From Rhodocyclaceae bacterium UBA5602 (GTDB lineage: Bacteria; Pseudomonadota; Gammaproteobacteria; Burkholderiales; Rhodocyclaceae), in the NCBI GenBank assembly GCA_002424865.1, contig DILC01000048.1, positions 764 to 24,443 on the forward strand: a DNA stretch of 23,680 nt, in the 5' to 3' direction. Position 1 is the stretch's first letter; every line of letters begins with the position of its first letter. The notes under the pieces are model-generated. The model saw only the letters and a program-made list of their open reading frames with translations. It made no database searches and was not told the origin of the DNA. Of the stretch, positions 22,384-23,680 are shown one piece after another. The position numbers and the translations under genes are program-made.

Positions 22384-23680
22384 ATGAACCATTTAATTTC
22401 AAGGTTGGAGCGGCGTCTGATTAAAGCCAAATTGGCGCGCAGCCAGCCTGCTGCGCTGATAGCCCAAGGTGAAAAGCGGCTATTGGCTGTTTTTAAACGC
22501 GCAGCCAGGCATTCCTCGGCATATCAAACACTGCTTGCTGAAGCGGGGGTGCGGCTTGCTGATATTCGCACGCTGGATGATGTGCTGCTGCATGCGCCGA
22601 TACTGAACAAAGCCAATACGTTCCAACGCTTTAATGTGCGTCAATTATTGCGCGACCACATCGTGGCTGATGACCTGGCCTCGGTGCTGACCAGTTCAGG
22701 GCATGGCGGCAATGGGTTTGCGCTCGGACTCTCAACGAGGCAACAAGCGCGCAATGCGGCGTGGTCGATTGATTTGGGGCTGGAGTTGGCCTTTGGTGTG
22801 GATCAACGCCGCACCTTGCTGGTCAATTGCCTGCCCATGGGCGTAACGTTCAGTTCAGCGGCCGTATGCGTGGCCAATGTCAGTGTGCGTGAAGACATGG
22901 CCTGCGCGGTGATTCAGCAAACGGGCGAATTGTTCGAGCAGATCATCTTGTGTGGCGACCCGCTGTTTCTCAAGCGGCTGTGTGACTACTCGCAAGAGAT
23001 TGATCTGGATTGGCGCCGTTATCGTGTGCATGTGATTCTTGGTGAAGAAACCTTCCCGGAAACCTTCCGTGATTATTTAGCCCAAGTGCTGGGCAATAAC
23101 CCGGACAGCCTTGAGAGTGGCCTGATCGGCAGCTCCATGGGGGTGGGTGAGCTGGGGTTGAATTTATTTAATGAAACGCGCGAAACCGTCGCCTTGCGCC
23201 GGGCATGCATACGTCATCCGGCGCTCTTAAAGCAACTCACGGGTATTGACCTCGCCGTCTCGCCATCCGCTACGGCGGGGAGCACGTTTTCTGGCCGGTC
23301 GCCTTGTCGCGCAGTGGCTTTACCAGCGCCAGCTTTTATGGTCTATAACCCATTGCGCACAGTCATTGAGGTCGTCAATGCGGATGCGCAGGGTATCGGC
23401 GATTTGCTGGTGAGTGTATTGGATAAGCAAACGCCCATTCCGCTGATTCGCTACGCCACAGGAGACCGCATGCAGCACATCGCCCCGGATGCTGTGGCCG
23501 GTGCTGCGCGTGATCTGGGACTTGATTTGCCTTTGCCGACTTTACCTATGGTCGCTTTGCATGGGCGCGCCAAGGATATTTTGCCCGGTGGTGGGCATAT
23601 TGATCTTTTCAAAGAGGCGCTCTATCAGCACTCCCCTATAGCGCAGAAAATGAGCGGGGCGCATCAACTCGTAATGGCAG
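22384..23680 (+). CDS. PaaK-like adenylate-forming enzyme (putative); cut by the right edge
   Basis: The frame starts at ATG 22384 and runs off the right edge after 432 codons. The pattern is that of phenylacetate-CoA ligase and F390 synthetase relatives: RLLAVFKRAARHSSAYQ and the phosphate-binding region LTSSGHGGNGFALG (102-115), in which the usual SSGTTG core is altered. Further on are GEETFPETFRDYLAQVLG (220-237), IGSSMGVGELG (248-258), PIPLIRYATGDRM (351-363) and the hinge-like GRAKDILPGGGHI (394-406). Activation of an acid as its adenylate is the usual reaction. The altered phosphate loop means the activity may differ. It is downstream of the exosortase acyltransferase, with which it is probably co-transcribed. 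Confidence 0.7.
   Translation, partial: MNHLISRLERRLIKAKLARSQPAALIAQGEKRLLAVFKRAARHSSAYQTLLAEAGVRLADIRTLDDVLLHAPILNKANTFQRFNVRQLLRDHIVADDLASVLTSSGHGGNGFALGLSTRQQARNAAWSIDLGLELAFGVDQRRTLLVNCLPMGVTFSSAAVCVANVSVREDMACAVIQQTGELFEQIILCGDPLFLKRLCDYSQEIDLDWRRYRVHVILGEETFPETFRDYLAQVLGNNPDSLESGLIGSSMGVGELGLNLFNETRETVALRRACIRHPALLKQLTGIDLAVSPSATAGSTFSGRSPCRAVALPAPAFMVYNPLRTVIEVVNADAQGIGDLLVSVLDKQTPIPLIRYATGDRMQHIAPDAVAGAARDLGLDLPLPTLPMVALHGRAKDILPGGGHIDLFKEALYQHSPIAQKMSGAHQLVMA

Noticed and set aside
1..23680. CRISPR array, tRNA or rRNA gene, or prophage
   Set aside because: No regularly spaced repeats, no tRNA cloverleaf or rRNA-like stretch and no phage genes were seen on either strand by eye.

Overview
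The window looks like a chromosomal piece of a betaproteobacterium. I infer this from the moderately high GC content, the exosortase A/PEP-CTERM accessory families and the protein styles. I cannot name the genus. It holds much of an exosortase/PEP-CTERM-associated envelope and exopolysaccharide locus, although the exosortase itself is not in view. Almost every larger gene is recognisable at family level, but the chemistry carried out by several of these families is not established.

Layout. At 1-620 the N-terminal part of a secreted parallel beta-helix protein runs off the left edge on the minus strand. It overlaps the start of a small two-helix membrane protein (619-828, plus). A DUF1329 periplasmic protein (1260-2576) follows behind a good FNR-type box and ends at a strong terminator. 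A REP-associated tyrosine transposase bounded by inverted repeats (2666-3456) sits next to it. Then come manC (minus), a low-molecular-weight tyrosine phosphatase (plus), and a tight minus-strand block: UDP-glucose dehydrogenase, FemAB-like protein, acyl-CoA ligase and PLP decarboxylase. Pointing the other way are a YdcF/ElyC-like membrane protein, an acyl carrier protein and a 679-residue protein in which the two exosortase-associated hydrolases (types 2 and 1) are fused. Next is a PEP-CTERM protein with a textbook sigma-54 promoter, then galE. The right part has a LolA-like protein (minus) divergent from a LolD-like ATPase coupled to a DUF1302 beta-barrel, then the PEP-CTERM-associated acyltransferase and a PaaK-like adenylate-forming enzyme cut by the right edge.

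How it may fit together. ManC, Ugd and GalE supply GDP-mannose, UDP-glucuronate and UDP-galactose for polysaccharide. The phosphatase is of the type that controls Wzc-like kinases. Ligase, ACP, decarboxylase, FemAB protein and hydrolases form the uncharacterised acyl/amino-acid branch of exosortase A loci. The LolA-like protein, ATPase and DUF1302 barrel suggest envelope lipid or lipoprotein traffic.

The most notable features not explained by the genes are a dispersed repeat of about 26 bp, seen seven times in both orientations and mostly inside coding sequence, and the fused hydrolase.
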